From Aliikangiella sp965214955 (lineage in GTDB: Bacteria; Pseudomonadota; Gammaproteobacteria; Enterobacterales; Kangiellaceae), in NCBI GenBank assembly GCA_965214955.1, contig CBDCCU010000013.1, positions 344,441 to 408,440 of the forward strand: DNA of 64,000 bases, in the 5' to 3' direction. Position numbers and translations under genes: made by a program. This document shows positions 54,392 through 62,954 of this stretch, one piece after another; the stretch's first letter is position 1; each line of letters starts with the position of its first letter. Below the pieces are notes generated by a model, which worked only from the letters and a program-made list of their open reading frames with translations, did not search any database and was not told where the DNA came from.

Positions 54392-54975
54392 AAATATTTA
54401 CTAAAATGTACGAATCTTGCCTGCGTTGGGCAAAGCACAAGCATGCTACTTACTACTTAGGGATCATGAGCTTTGCCGAGTCGATAATTTTTCCCATACC
54501 CGTTGATGTTATGCTTGCTCCAATGTGTCTATCACGCATTGAAAAAGCTTGGCACTATGCATTAGTAGCCACGGTGACTAGCGTTTTAGGAGGTATTTTT
54601 GGCTATTTATTGGGGGCGTTTTTATTTGATGTGGCAATCGAACCATTTTTACAACAAATAGGTTCAATGGAAAAATTTAACTCGGTTAAAACGGTTGTTG
54701 AAGATAGCCGTGGTGGCTGGATTGTTTTTATCTCGGCATTTGCTCCTATTCCCTATAAGTTAGTAACTGTAAGTGCAGGCATTGTTGAAATGTCTTTTGC
54801 TGAGTTTGTTATTGCTTCTGTTGTTGGTAGAGCGGGGCGGTTTTATTTAGTTGCAGGCTTAATTGTTGCTGGCGGTGAGAAAATGGAAAAGAAACTTCAC
54901 CAAACTATCGACTATTTAGGTTGGGGTTTAGTAATAGTTGCTATTTTAGGTTATTTGTTGTACAAATATCTTTAG
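54388..54975 (+). CDS. yqaA: YqaA/DedA-like (VTT domain) membrane protein
   Basis: This 195-residue inner-membrane protein has four or five TM helices and VTT/SNARE-associated features: AESIIFPIPVDVMLAPMCLS, GGIFGYLLGAF and FISAFAPIPYKLVTVSAGIVEMSFAEFVIASVVGRAGRFYLVA. DedA relatives include lipid scramblase/flippase-like proteins for undecaprenyl phosphate; YqaA itself is uncharacterised. Its start overlaps pcm by the ATGA tetranucleotide. The pcm-yqaA-nlpD-rpoS order is found in several marine Gammaproteobacteria. Confidence 0.9.
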   Translation: MKIFTKMYESCLRWAKHKHATYYLGIMSFAESIIFPIPVDVMLAPMCLSRIEKAWHYALVATVTSVLGGIFGYLLGAFLFDVAIEPFLQQIGSMEKFNSVKTVVEDSRGGWIVFISAFAPIPYKLVTVSAGIVEMSFAEFVIASVVGRAGRFYLVAGLIVAGGEKMEKKLHQTIDYLGWGLVIVAILGYLLYKYL

Positions 54976-55084
54976 TTTACAAAAGTGGTAATATTACCGT
55001 TGAATTAAAGAATAAAAACAAATTTAAAGACCGTTCAAAAAACTAAAAGCATAGCTATTATGCTAAAAACATCGAGTTAGTAAG

Positions 55085-56062
55085 GTGAAAAGGATTATAC
55101 TTTGTTCAAACCAACAAAAGCTCAGCAAATTTTTGCTGGCTATGGTTTGTTTTGGCCTAGCCTCTTGCTCTCAAAAAGCGCCAGCACCAGTTTTCGATTT
55201 ATACTCTTCTAATCAACACATTACTAAAAAAAGTAGCGCTAAAAAAAGCAGAGCTAACAAAGCTCGCTATTCGCACAATAATCAATATCAATCTAAGCTT
55301 GAGCAAACTAATCAGCATACGGTAAAGCCAGGAGATACTTTATTTTCGATTGCTTGGTATTATTCAGTTTCAGTAGAATCATTGGTAGTCAATAATAAGC
55401 TTAAAAATAACCGAATTTATCCAGGACAAAAACTCACTTTACGATCACAAAAAACACAAGCATCAGAAATATTTGATCCTGAATCATTAGTTTTAGCACT
55501 TAATAATGAAGTGTTAGCTAAACCCATTAAATCTAAAGTGAGAAAACCATTAAATACTAACCGAGCTAAAAATAAGCGCTCAACAAAAAAGCATTCAAAT
55601 TCTAAACTAGCGGTTTCAGCTAGTAACAATCTTGTTGATAAAAGGCAGTCTTCTTTTGTTAACAAAAAACCCATCAAAAACAATAATCTCAATTGGATCT
55701 GGCCGGCAGATGGTTCTATTTTATCGCGATTTTCAAATAATAATAACGCGAATAGAGGACTTGATATAGCGGGATCTAAGGGGCAGGCTGTTAGGGCGTC
55801 TGCACCTGGGAAAGTTGTTTATGAAGGAAACGGCCTTAAAGGTTATGGCAACTTAGTAATTATAAAACACGATAATAATTATCTTAGTGCTTATGCTCAT
55901 AACGATAAGGTTTATGTTTCAGAAAACGAAGTAGTAAAAGCTGGGCAGCGAATTGCTGACATAGGAGATAGCGGAACAAAAAGAACTAAACTTCATTTTG
56001 AAATTCGCTATAAAGGTAAACCTGTTGATCCTTTAAATTATTTGCCACAAAGAAAAATTTAA
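55085..56062 (+). CDS. nlpD: NlpD, LysM/LytM lipoprotein activator of amidases
   Basis: This 325-residue lipoprotein begins at GTG. The lipobox is FGLASC (Cys about residue 27). It has a LysM domain (TVKPGDTLFSIAWYYSVSVESLVVNNKLKNNRIYPGQKLTL, about 80-122), a basic low-complexity linker (about 125-205), and a LytM/M23 domain. In that domain the metal-binding His is replaced (NRGLDIAGSKG), while HLHFEIR-like LHFEIRYKGKPVDPL is kept. As in E. coli NlpD, it is a non-enzymatic activator of AmiC. The rpoS promoter often lies inside nlpD. Confidence 0.93.
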   Translation: MKRIILCSNQQKLSKFLLAMVCFGLASCSQKAPAPVFDLYSSNQHITKKSSAKKSRANKARYSHNNQYQSKLEQTNQHTVKPGDTLFSIAWYYSVSVESLVVNNKLKNNRIYPGQKLTLRSQKTQASEIFDPESLVLALNNEVLAKPIKSKVRKPLNTNRAKNKRSTKKHSNSKLAVSASNNLVDKRQSSFVNKKPIKNNNLNWIWPADGSILSRFSNNNNANRGLDIAGSKGQAVRASAPGKVVYEGNGLKGYGNLVIIKHDNNYLSAYAHNDKVYVSENEVVKAGQRIADIGDSGTKRTKLHFEIRYKGKPVDPLNYLPQRKI

Positions 56063-56194
56063 AATTAATATTTATTATTAAAGTTAAAGTTTTTTAGGTC
56101 GATAAAGGATAAACGACTATTAAAAATAATTTACCTTTCTATATAACAGTCGTCGCATATCTTAAAACTATAGTTTTTTATGGTGGAGTGTAAA

Positions 56195-57160
56195 ATGGCA
56201 AAGCAAAGTACAAAAAAAATTAGCCAAGACAGCTCGGAAGTATGTTTGGCAGAGCCAAAAGAGTCTGAACTTAAAGCAATTGACGCGGTAGAAAATGCAA
56301 AAAAAGCACCCTTAAGATCTGAAGGTGGTTTTGATGCAACACAAATGTATTTAGGAGAAATTGGTGCTTCTCCTTTGTTAACCGCAGAAGAAGAAGTTTA
56401 TTTTGCTCGTAAAGCATTAAAAGGTTGCGAAAAATCTCGTAGCCGCATGATTGAAAGCAATTTACGTTTAGTGGTTAAAATTGCAAGGCGATATAATAAT
56501 CGTGGATTGGCATTATTAGATCTCATAGAAGAAGGCAACCTTGGTTTAATTAGAGCAGTTGAAAAATTTGATCCCGAGCGAGGCTTTCGATTTTCAACTT
56601 ATGCAACCTGGTGGATACGTCAAACGATTGAACGTGCCATTATGAATCAAACGCGCACCATTCGTTTACCCATTCACGTGGTTAAAGAGCTTAATGTTTA
56701 TTTGAGAGCATCGCGCGAATTAGCACAAAAGCTTGATCACGAACCAACCGCAGAAGATATCGCTAAAAAACTTGATAAGCCCGTAGAAACTGTGGCTAGA
56801 ATGCTTGGTTTAAATGAACGTATTTCTTCGGTTGATACACCAATTGGCACTTCAAACGATAAACCATTGCTTGATACCATTGCCGATGAAAGAGAATGTG
56901 GACCTTCAAATAAGTTACAAGAAGAAGATCTTAAACAAAGCATTGAGTACTGGTTAAATCAGTTGGGCGAAAAGCAAAAAGAGGTGTTAGCTCGGCGCTT
57001 TGGTTTATTAAGTTATGAGGCGGCAACGCTTGAAGATGTAGGATTAGAAATTGGCTTAACTCGCGAAAGAGTTCGTCAAATTCAAGTTGAAGCACTGCGC
57101 CGTTTAAGGTTTATGTTAGAAAGACAAGGATTATCTTTAGCTAGTATTTTTAATGTTTAA
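56195..57160 (+). CDS. rpoS: RNA polymerase sigma factor RpoS
   Basis: This stationary-phase sigma factor has about 321 residues. DATQMYLGEIGASPLLTAEEEVYFAR is region 1.2, then region 2 SNLRLVVKIARRYNNRGLALLDLIEEGNLGLIRAVEKFDPERGFRFSTYATWWIRQTIERAI, region 3 and region 4 TLEDVGLEIGLTRERVRQIQVEALRRLR. An upstream in-frame ATG at 56180 is possible, but GGAG (56185-56188) sits 6 nt before the ATG at 56195, so that start is chosen. A strong terminator follows 25 bp after the stop. Confidence 0.96.
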   Translation: MAKQSTKKISQDSSEVCLAEPKESELKAIDAVENAKKAPLRSEGGFDATQMYLGEIGASPLLTAEEEVYFARKALKGCEKSRSRMIESNLRLVVKIARRYNNRGLALLDLIEEGNLGLIRAVEKFDPERGFRFSTYATWWIRQTIERAIMNQTRTIRLPIHVVKELNVYLRASRELAQKLDHEPTAEDIAKKLDKPVETVARMLGLNERISSVDTPIGTSNDKPLLDTIADERECGPSNKLQEEDLKQSIEYWLNQLGEKQKEVLARRFGLLSYEAATLEDVGLEIGLTRERVRQIQVEALRRLRFMLERQGLSLASIFNV

Positions 57161-57185
57161 CTAAAGTAGCTAAAACTTTCACACT

Positions 57186-57214
57186 AAAGCGCATCCATTG
57201 ATGCGCTTTTTTAT
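57186..57214 (+). terminator. Rho-independent terminator of rpoS
   Basis: AAAGCGCATC-CATT-GATGCGCTTT is a 10-bp stem with a 4-nt loop, followed by T residues. It is positioned just after rpoS and before the converging BolA-family gene, which it may also serve. Confidence 0.93.
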
Positions 57215-57235
57215 GCATAAAATTTTAGTTTTATT

Positions 57236-57499
57236 CTAAGTAGAAACCTTAATAACAAGCGCATGAATATCGGTTTGCATCATATCGCCTAAAGCGCCAA
57301 AAACCATTTGCTGCTGTTTTACTCGGCTTTTATCAATAAATACATCACTTTTAATCACAACGGTAAAATGCCCTTTACCCGATTTTGCCCCTGCATGACC
57401 GGCATGTAAGTGGCTGTCATCAATAATTTCAAGTGAGCTTGGTGTTAATGCCGATTCTAATAGCTCACGCATTTTAATCATTCGATCTTGGTTATCCAT
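57236..57499 (-). CDS. BolA family protein
   Basis: This 87-residue protein has the BolA fold signature: LESALTPSSLEIIDDSHLHAGHAGAKSGKGHFTVVIKSDVF, then the variable loop and helix MQTDIHALVIKV. BolA proteins bind nucleic acid and, with monothiol glutaredoxins, Fe-S clusters. The long His/Gly-containing stretch resembles the BolA1 (YrbA-distinct) branch. It is the last gene of a leftward set with YciI and YciB. Confidence 0.88.
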   Translation of the reverse strand: MDNQDRMIKMRELLESALTPSSLEIIDDSHLHAGHAGAKSGKGHFTVVIKSDVFIDKSRVKQQQMVFGALGDMMQTDIHALVIKVST

Positions 57500-57509
57500 T
57501 ATTTATTCC

Positions 57510-57809
57510 TTAAGGTAAAACTTTTTTAAAGGGTTTAACAGTCACTTGCTTATAAACACCAGCGGCAATATAAGGATCACTATCTGCCCAATTTTGAGCT
57601 GCTTGCAAGCTATCAAACTCGGCGACAATTAAGCTCCCGGTAAAACCTGCTTCACCGGGATCATCACTATCAATAGCAGGGTGAGGACCTGCTAAAATAA
57701 GCCGACCTTGCTCTTTTAATTGTTTTAATCTTTCAACATGAGCAGGGCGCGATGCTTTTCTTAGCGGTAAGCTATTTTCAGTATCTTCAGCAATAATAGT
57801 GTAGAGCAT
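57510..57809 (-). CDS. YciI family protein
   Basis: This 99-residue alpha-beta barrel dimeric protein has RPAHVERLKQLKEQGRLILAGPHPAID, GSLIVAEFDSLQAAQNWADSDPYIAAGVY and the family's conserved His/Asp pair. It is related to muconolactone-isomerase-like folds; function unknown. It lies 10 bp upstream of the BolA gene and downstream of yciB, probably in one operon. Confidence 0.9.
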   Translation of the reverse strand: MLYTIIAEDTENSLPLRKASRPAHVERLKQLKEQGRLILAGPHPAIDSDDPGEAGFTGSLIVAEFDSLQAAQNWADSDPYIAAGVYKQVTVKPFKKVLP

Positions 57810-57849
57810 AATGAGTCTCGATTTTTCTTGGGTTTTTACTCAGTTAAGG

Positions 57850-58449
57850 TTATTTATCGGTATCAGATTTGTGTGTTTGAACTTCTTCGCTTTCTTCTTC
57901 GTCTGGAAAATAAGGGTAAAGTTTAACAATAGTAAATATCAGTAAAACAATATTTAACCCAAATAATCCAAAGAGTTTAAAGTTTACCCAAAAGGCTTCG
58001 GAAAAATTAAAGGCGATATAAAGGTTTAAAAAGCCGAATAATAAATAAGCAATTGGCCAAACTAAATTGATCACAAACCAAACTGAATCGGGGACAGGAA
58101 GTTCACCTTCAATCGCGTTTTCAAATAAATCTTTTAACAGCGGCTTTTTAGAGATAAACTGCTTAAATAACATAAATATTGCTAAACACCAGATCACTAT
58201 GCTGGCTTTCCACTGAATAAAGGCAGGATCGCGAAATACCAAAGTCATTACACCTAGCACTAAGGTGATCCCAAATGTCCAAAGATGAAGTTTTTCAAAT
58301 TTACCTGTGAATATTCGATAACCAATGGTTTGAATTGCCGAGGCGATAATAAGCGCTGTAACCGCAGGATACATGGGTTTTTCAACACCACTTAAAAAGT
58401 AGACACCAACAAAAATAGCTAGGGGAAAATAGTCTAATAGAAACTTCAT
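57850..58449 (-). CDS. yciB: YciB, inner-membrane-spanning intracellular septation protein A
   Basis: This 199-residue protein has five TM helices, matching YciB (IspZ). MKFLLDYFPLAIFVGVYF at the start, TALIIASAIQTIGYRIFTGKFEK, LVFRDPAFIQWKASIVIWCLAIFML, and a C-terminal acidic/charged tail (PDEEESEEVQ). The family interacts with cell elongation and division proteins. It is the first gene of the leftward set with YciI and BolA. Confidence 0.95.
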   Translation of the reverse strand: MKFLLDYFPLAIFVGVYFLSGVEKPMYPAVTALIIASAIQTIGYRIFTGKFEKLHLWTFGITLVLGVMTLVFRDPAFIQWKASIVIWCLAIFMLFKQFISKKPLLKDLFENAIEGELPVPDSVWFVINLVWPIAYLLFGFLNLYIAFNFSEAFWVNFKLFGLFGLNIVLLIFTIVKLYPYFPDEEESEEVQTHKSDTDK

Positions 58450-58538
58450 ACTTAATGGTTAACACTCAATTTGGTTAAAGCAACTAAGATATTAAACGGG
58501 CAGTAAAAGATAATCCAGTATTAGATTAACCGATTAAT

Positions 58539-58829
58539 TTATTGTAAACCCCAAACAATACCGCTAATTACAATAGCAAAGCCTGTCATAGAAAGCCGCC
58601 AACCTAATTTAACTTTATGAAGACCCATAAAGTAATCGGTAATCAGCTGCGCTTTAATTATTAAGCTTGCTAAAACCACAACTATTAGTGCGGGTGTTAA
58701 CGATCCTTGCTCACTAATGTACCAAGCACTAAGTGTTAAAATAATAAGAAATAGCCAAACAGCCGTTGCTTGCTTTAGTTTTTTGCTAAGCGCCGTATTT
58801 GAGAGCGATTGTTGTTGGTTATTAGTCAT
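58539..58829 (-). CDS. NorF-like / cytochrome oxidase subunit IV family protein
   Basis: This protein of about 96 residues has three TM helices (AVWLFLIILTLSAWYI, LIVVVLASLIIKAQLITDYFMG and GFAIVISGIVWGL). KAQLITDYFMGLHKV is the typical motif of the COX4/NorF family. A longer frame reaches 58904, but the ATG at 58829 follows AAGGTG and gives a start 8 bp after the upstream NorE-like stop. Its usual partner is NorE; no catalytic subunits norB/norC are nearby. Confidence 0.85.
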   Translation of the reverse strand: MTNNQQQSLSNTALSKKLKQATAVWLFLIILTLSAWYISEQGSLTPALIVVVLASLIIKAQLITDYFMGLHKVKLGWRLSMTGFAIVISGIVWGLQ

Positions 58830-58837
58830 AATGCACC

Positions 58838-59491
58838 TTAATGAATGACATACACAATTGGGAATAAAACAACCCAAACTAAATCGACCATATGCCAATA
58901 ACAAGCCCCTGATTCAAAACCAGAGTGCGGGTTGTTTTTGTAATAGCCACACCAAGCATTTTTAGCCATAAAAGCTAATATAGCCATGCCAAGAAGCACA
59001 TGGGCAAAATGAAACATGGTTAAAAAGAAATAAAAAGTGTAAAAAATATTGGTATTTAAATCTAAACCTATGGAGAATGCGTGTTGGTATTCTGTCATTT
59101 TTACAATGATATAAACCAGAGCAGCTATTAGCGCAAAACCTAAGCTATAGGCAGATTGTTTAAAACGGTGAAACTTTAAGTATTCACAAGCCAGCATAAC
59201 AAAGTAACTTGAAGTGATGAGTGCTAATGTGTTGATGAGCCCCGCAGTAATATTGAGGTTTTCATAGCCAGCGGCAAAAACCTCAGGGTTATTGTATTTA
59301 GTGATACTAAAAGCAATAAATAATATACCAAAAACGGCGAGTTCGGCATAAATGAAAAACCAAATTGCTAAATCTCCCGGAAGGGATAGCTTTTGAGTCT
59401 TTTTATTGGTTTTATCCGAAAAATTTTGTTCTGAGCTGAAATTATCGCTCTGCTCTGTAAATTGAGTGATAATAGACTCCAAAAAATACAA
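58838..59491 (-). CDS. NorE-like / cytochrome c oxidase subunit III family protein
   Basis: This 217-residue membrane protein has five to six TM helices and the subunit III pattern: LPGDLAIWFFIYAELAVFGILFIAF, AGLINTLALITSSYFVMLACEYL, TMFHFAHVLLGMAILAF and ESGACYWHMVDLVWVVLFPIVYVI. The final WHMVDLVW is diagnostic of COX3/NorE. It acts in the inner membrane as an accessory of a nitric oxide reductase or oxidase. Here it pairs only with the NorF-like gene, so the partner oxidase must be elsewhere. Confidence 0.9.
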   Translation of the reverse strand: MYFLESIITQFTEQSDNFSSEQNFSDKTNKKTQKLSLPGDLAIWFFIYAELAVFGILFIAFSITKYNNPEVFAAGYENLNITAGLINTLALITSSYFVMLACEYLKFHRFKQSAYSLGFALIAALVYIIVKMTEYQHAFSIGLDLNTNIFYTFYFFLTMFHFAHVLLGMAILAFMAKNAWCGYYKNNPHSGFESGACYWHMVDLVWVVLFPIVYVIH

Positions 59492-59582
59492 GCTAAATGA
59501 GAATAGTTTGCAATTATAAGGTATCTTGTTTAACTAATCTAAGATTTAATCACTTTAATATTAAGGATCTATCAAACAAATA

Positions 59583-60419
59583 ATGCCAAACTATGATCTG
59601 CACACACATAGCGATTACTCCGATGGTACATTATCACCTCAAGAGTTAATTGCCAGAGCAATTGAAAAAAATTTGGAAACAATTGCGCTGACCGATCACG
59701 ACACCATATCTGGCTGGGTTGATGCACAAAATTATATTCAGCAAAATAATTTATCCATTAATTTTATAAAGGGTATAGAAATTTCTGCGAAGGCTGAATT
59801 TGGTGAAATTCATATAGTTGGTTTAAATTTAACTGGAAATACCGAAGCACTAGAAACCAAACTAAAGCAGCAACAACAAGCCAGATGGGAAAGAGCACAT
59901 AAAATAAATACAAAACTTATAAAGTGTGGTGTTACTGGTGTGTTTGAACATTTAAAAAATAATGTTAAACAAGTGGTTACCCGAACACACATTGCCAGAG
60001 CAATTTTAGAATTAGGTTATGTGTCTGATATGCAACAAGCCTTTAAAAAATATATTGGTAAAAAGGGCAGAGCTAAAGTTTCGCAAGAGTGGGTTGCCAT
60101 GGGTGATGCGATTGATTTAATAAAAGGTGCAGGCGGAGTTGCCGTGCTTGCTCATCCCACACGTTATCCTATTTCTAACCGAAAACTCTCTTATCTAATT
60201 GCCGAATTTGCCGAGTCTGGCGGGCAGAGTATTGAAATTAGTTACCCCAGTATTAATAAAGACAAAAGCGTTTGGTTAAAACATCACCAATCAAAAAATG
60301 AGCTTTATGCCTCGGCAGGATCAGACTTTCATTATCCCAATTTAAAGTGGACCGATTTAGGCTGGTTTCCTGATATTGGACAAGATAATCAGCATGTATT
60401 TTCGTTACTGTCTAATTAA
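59583..60419 (+). CDS. PHP domain phosphoesterase, YciV/RNase AM type
   Basis: This 278-residue protein has all PHP metal motifs: DLHTHSDYSDGTLSP, ALTDHDTISG, GIEISAKAEFGEIHIVGL, VLAHPTRYP and AGSDFHYP. E. coli YciV (RNase AM, trpH) is a 5'-3' exoribonuclease and 3',5'-nucleotide bisphosphatase; length and motifs agree. It is divergent from norE-like and followed by a YciO gene, an order conserved around the trp region of other Gammaproteobacteria, though trp genes are not present here. Confidence 0.93.
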   Translation: MPNYDLHTHSDYSDGTLSPQELIARAIEKNLETIALTDHDTISGWVDAQNYIQQNNLSINFIKGIEISAKAEFGEIHIVGLNLTGNTEALETKLKQQQQARWERAHKINTKLIKCGVTGVFEHLKNNVKQVVTRTHIARAILELGYVSDMQQAFKKYIGKKGRAKVSQEWVAMGDAIDLIKGAGGVAVLAHPTRYPISNRKLSYLIAEFAESGGQSIEISYPSINKDKSVWLKHHQSKNELYASAGSDFHYPNLKWTDLGWFPDIGQDNQHVFSLLSN

Positions 60420-60515
60420 CACTGCATAGATAAGAACGAGCGTGTTAGTATTTAGGTTAAATATCTTTATCAGTGATTTTACCAATCCTTTAGTGCTTTA
60501 AATAAAGGCAAAACC

Positions 60516-61136
60516 ATGACACAGTTTTACGAAATTCATCCGCAAAACCCTCAGCCAAGATTAATCTCTCAAGCCGTTGCAACCTTAAGAAAAGGCGGTT
60601 TAATTGTATATCCAACCGACTCTGGTTATGCGCTAGGTTGCCATATTGGTGATAAAAAAGCCTTAGATAGAATTCGTAAAATTAGAAAGCTCGAAAAATC
60701 CCATAACTTTACTTTGGTGTGTAGAGATTTATCGGAACTCGCTATTTATGCCCGAGTGGACAATACCTCATTTAGAGTATTAAAAAGTCATACCCCGGGT
60801 GCTTACACTTTTATATTGCGAGCCACACCCGAAGTACCCAACCGCCTGCAACACCCCAAACGAAAAACCATTGGCATTCGTGTTCCAGATACACCAATTG
60901 CATTAGCCTTAATGGAATCACTAGGCGAGCCACTAATGAGCACCAGTTTAATCTTGCCCGATCAAGATTTACCACTAGCCGATCCCGAAGATATTTACGA
61001 TCAATTAAAAGGCCGCGTCGATTTAGTGATTAACGGCGGCTTTGTTAGCGACGAGCCAACCAGCGTAGTTGATATGACCGAAGGATTCCCTCAAGTGATT
61101 AGACACGGAGCAGGGTGCGTTAAAGAGTTTGAATAA
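60516..61136 (+). CDS. yciO: YciO family (Sua5/TsaC-like) protein
   Basis: This 206-residue protein has the YrdC/Sua5 fold: GLIVYPTDSGYALGCHIGDKKALDRI with the KxR (RKIRKLEKSHNF) nucleotide-binding motif, TPGAYTFILRATPEVP, KTIGIRVPDTPIALAL and TSVVDMTEGFPQVIRHGAG. YciO resembles TsaC, which makes threonylcarbamoyl-AMP for t6A; the biological role of YciO is less clear. It ends 118 bp before the tRNA-Leu gene. Confidence 0.93.
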   Translation: MTQFYEIHPQNPQPRLISQAVATLRKGGLIVYPTDSGYALGCHIGDKKALDRIRKIRKLEKSHNFTLVCRDLSELAIYARVDNTSFRVLKSHTPGAYTFILRATPEVPNRLQHPKRKTIGIRVPDTPIALALMESLGEPLMSTSLILPDQDLPLADPEDIYDQLKGRVDLVINGGFVSDEPTSVVDMTEGFPQVIRHGAGCVKEFE

Positions 61137-61182
61137 GTGATTGTTATTTCAAAATAAAACCAACAAATAACACCGTCAATTA

Positions 61183-61210
61183 TTGCAATCATAAAAACAT
61201 TGGATATAAT
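61183..61210 (+). promoter_or_regulatory. Promoter of tRNA-Leu
   Basis: A perfect -10 box TATAAT (61205-61210) has a 16 bp spacer from TTGCAA (61183-61188), 44 bp before the mature tRNA start. GTGCCC just downstream resembles the GC-rich stringent discriminator. Confidence 0.7.
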
Positions 61211-61253
61211 GTGCCCTCGATTAACACACACCACGTTAATCATTTCAAATTAA

Positions 61254-61340
61254 GCCAGAGTGGTGGAATTGGTAGACACAGGGGATTCAAAATCCCCCGC
61301 CTTTGCGGGTGTGACGGTTCGAGTCCGTCCTCTGGTACCA
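61254..61340 (+). tRNA. tRNA-Leu (anticodon CAA)
   Basis: The 87-nt gene has acceptor stem GCCAGAG/CTCTGGT with encoded ACCA end, anticodon stem GGGGA/TCCCC around loop TTCAAAA (anticodon CAA, reading UUG), a long type II variable arm (CGCCTTTGCGGG region) and T arm GACGG-TTCGAGT-CCGTC. The full structure can be drawn. Its own promoter and terminator flank it. tRNA-Leu genes are frequent integration sites, and the following DNA looks accessory. Confidence 0.97.
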
Positions 61341-61349
61341 TATTTAAAG

Positions 61350-61371
61350 CCTTGTTTTTACAAGGTTTTTT
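61350..61371 (+). terminator. Terminator of tRNA-Leu
   Basis: CCTTGT-TTTT-ACAAGG is followed by TTTTTT, 10 bp after the tRNA 3' end. Confidence 0.92.
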
Positions 61372-62009
61372 CGTTTCTGAAGGACTAAAAACTACTTGTT
61401 TTAATCCATCTATAAATTCCCTCCGGTGCATATCCTGTGCACCCTGATCGTAAACATTTGTAATCGATCTCAATCAATCTCCTCATAACTCAATGTTACG
61501 CTTTAAATTCAAGCTTCAGCTTCCACACTTAATCTCTGGTACTTAGTTGTGTTTCTTTTAGTGAAAATTGAACAAGGAATATTTAAAAACAAACGCCTAA
61601 AAGTAAGTCGTTATTTAGAAAATAAAATGACCACAACATAATCGAAAAGTTATCGCTAAATTAAGTAACTAACGTTAACTACCCGAATTGTATCTATAAA
61701 TAGCGTGTTCTTGTCTCGCATTCTTATCAGCAATATTTGATTAAACTAACAAAAACTTAACCTCGAGTAGAGATAATTGCGAAGTCGGAGAAAAAATTCT
61801 TTGATTTTAATCAGTTAGTAGAAAATTTCTCGGATAAAATAATCTTTTGGCCTTTTTATTTAACAAGTTAGGTGTTATGTTTTTGACCATGAGATTAACC
61901 CAAAAGAAAACTCAAATCTTTAGATAGATCAAATAATGAACAGTTGGTACCGACTTGCTCTAGTGCTTAGGGTACCGAGATAAATAAAAACAAGTTAAGG
62001 GAAATAAAG
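61372..62009. other. Non-coding leader of the accessory region after tRNA-Leu
   Basis: No credible gene is seen on either strand in these 638 bp. They contain CTCTGGTAC (61534-61542), repeating the 3' end of tRNA-Leu (61330-61338), a small hairpin GGTGCA/TGCACC (61425-61443), and two GGTACCGA repeats near the right end. The rest is AT-rich without a recognised RNA. Confidence 0.55.
61946..61978. promoter_or_regulatory. GGTACCGA direct repeat ahead of the nuclease-like operon
   Basis: Two copies (61946-61953 and 61971-61978) are 25 bp apart, with the second ending 31 bp before the ATG at 62010. Each core GGTACC is palindromic. It may be an operator of a dedicated regulator or antisense-free autoregulation site. 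Confidence 0.4.
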
Positions 62010-62954
62010 ATGGGAGAAAAACAAAAATCTATTGGAGAAGAAGGCGAGAATATAGTTAATAAAATTCTGGATATTGCAGGCTGGAGAGGATGCACAAAAA
62101 ATAGAGATATTAAATGCATCAATGGAAGCAATCATTTGAACGAAGCTGGAAAACCAAGAAAGTCCCACGGTATAGACATAATTTACCATTCCGAATCTTT
62201 ATTGATATCCCGTCACTTGGAGATCGCACTAATTTCCGTAAAATATACTACCCAAAAATATCCAGCCAACCCACAGGCAAAGTTGAAAGAGTACTTTGCA
62301 GATTTAATCAGTGCGATTAATTGTTTTAACTATTCGGAATTAAAATCGGAAATTCAACAAGGGTATTCAACTGTAGATTTTGATTCAACGATTGGAGTTC
62401 TATTCTGGTTAAGCAACAACGCAGAGGGATATGATGATCTGACTGAGAGAGTGAGAAGAATAGATGTAATAAAGGGAGAGGAATACGACACTCTAGTGTT
62501 AGTAGATAACCGAAGAGCGCAATTCATTCTTGATGCCAATACTTACGTTAATAGAGAATTCTCCGGACAGAACATAAAGTACTACTATTTTAGAACAGGA
62601 CTAAATCTTGATATGTCGGGATCAGAATCTAGTGGGGACGTTTTACCTATTTACTGGCTAAGCTCAGATATTATTCCTTATAAAATTCTGGATGAAACTT
62701 CAAAAGATAGCATATTACTTATCATTTATGATGGAGAGATTAATGAGGATAATATGCTCAGACTTATTGGACTTTCAAAAGATATTTGCAGTTCTTGGGC
62801 TAAGCGTACATACATCGCGTCTAGAAACTATAACAAAATAACTCATGCAGACCTGGTGACTAGTATAAAGCTAAAGTTCAAGGACAAGGATTTCATTGAT
62901 ACGGTGAAATTCGACAGTATTGACAAATCAATTCATAACGTTGAATCAGAATGA
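62010..62954 (+). CDS. Putative PD-(D/E)XK nuclease-like protein of a two-gene accessory operon
   Basis: I do not recognise this 314-residue protein as a named family. Its first 100 residues fit a restriction-endonuclease-like core: GEEGENIVNKILDIAGW (helix with acidic residues), KSHGIDIIYHSESLL supplying the metal Asp, and LEIALISVKYTTQ as the strand with the SxK form of (D/E)xK. The rest is mixed alpha/beta, rich in acidic residues and Ile. RBS AAGGGAA lies 8 nt before the ATG. The stop overlaps the next gene by ATGA, so the two act together. A defence role, for example like the two-gene GAPS4 type that is reported to include such a nuclease, is inference. Confidence 0.6.
   Translation: MGEKQKSIGEEGENIVNKILDIAGWRGCTKNRDIKCINGSNHLNEAGKPRKSHGIDIIYHSESLLISRHLEIALISVKYTTQKYPANPQAKLKEYFADLISAINCFNYSELKSEIQQGYSTVDFDSTIGVLFWLSNNAEGYDDLTERVRRIDVIKGEEYDTLVLVDNRRAQFILDANTYVNREFSGQNIKYYYFRTGLNLDMSGSESSGDVLPIYWLSSDIIPYKILDETSKDSILLIIYDGEINEDNMLRLIGLSKDICSSWAKRTYIASRNYNKITHADLVTSIKLKFKDKDFIDTVKFDSIDKSIHNVESE

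Noticed and set aside
61211..61473. Open frames on both strands over and beside the tRNA-Leu gene
   Set aside because: They overlap the tRNA and its terminator, and the translation of the minus-strand frame through the tRNA (LEPSHPQRRGILNPL) is a well-known false gene call over tRNA-Leu.
62114..62539. Other-frame open stretches inside the nuclease-like gene
   Set aside because: Both are shorter than and nested in the frame with a good RBS and ATGA coupling to the next gene.
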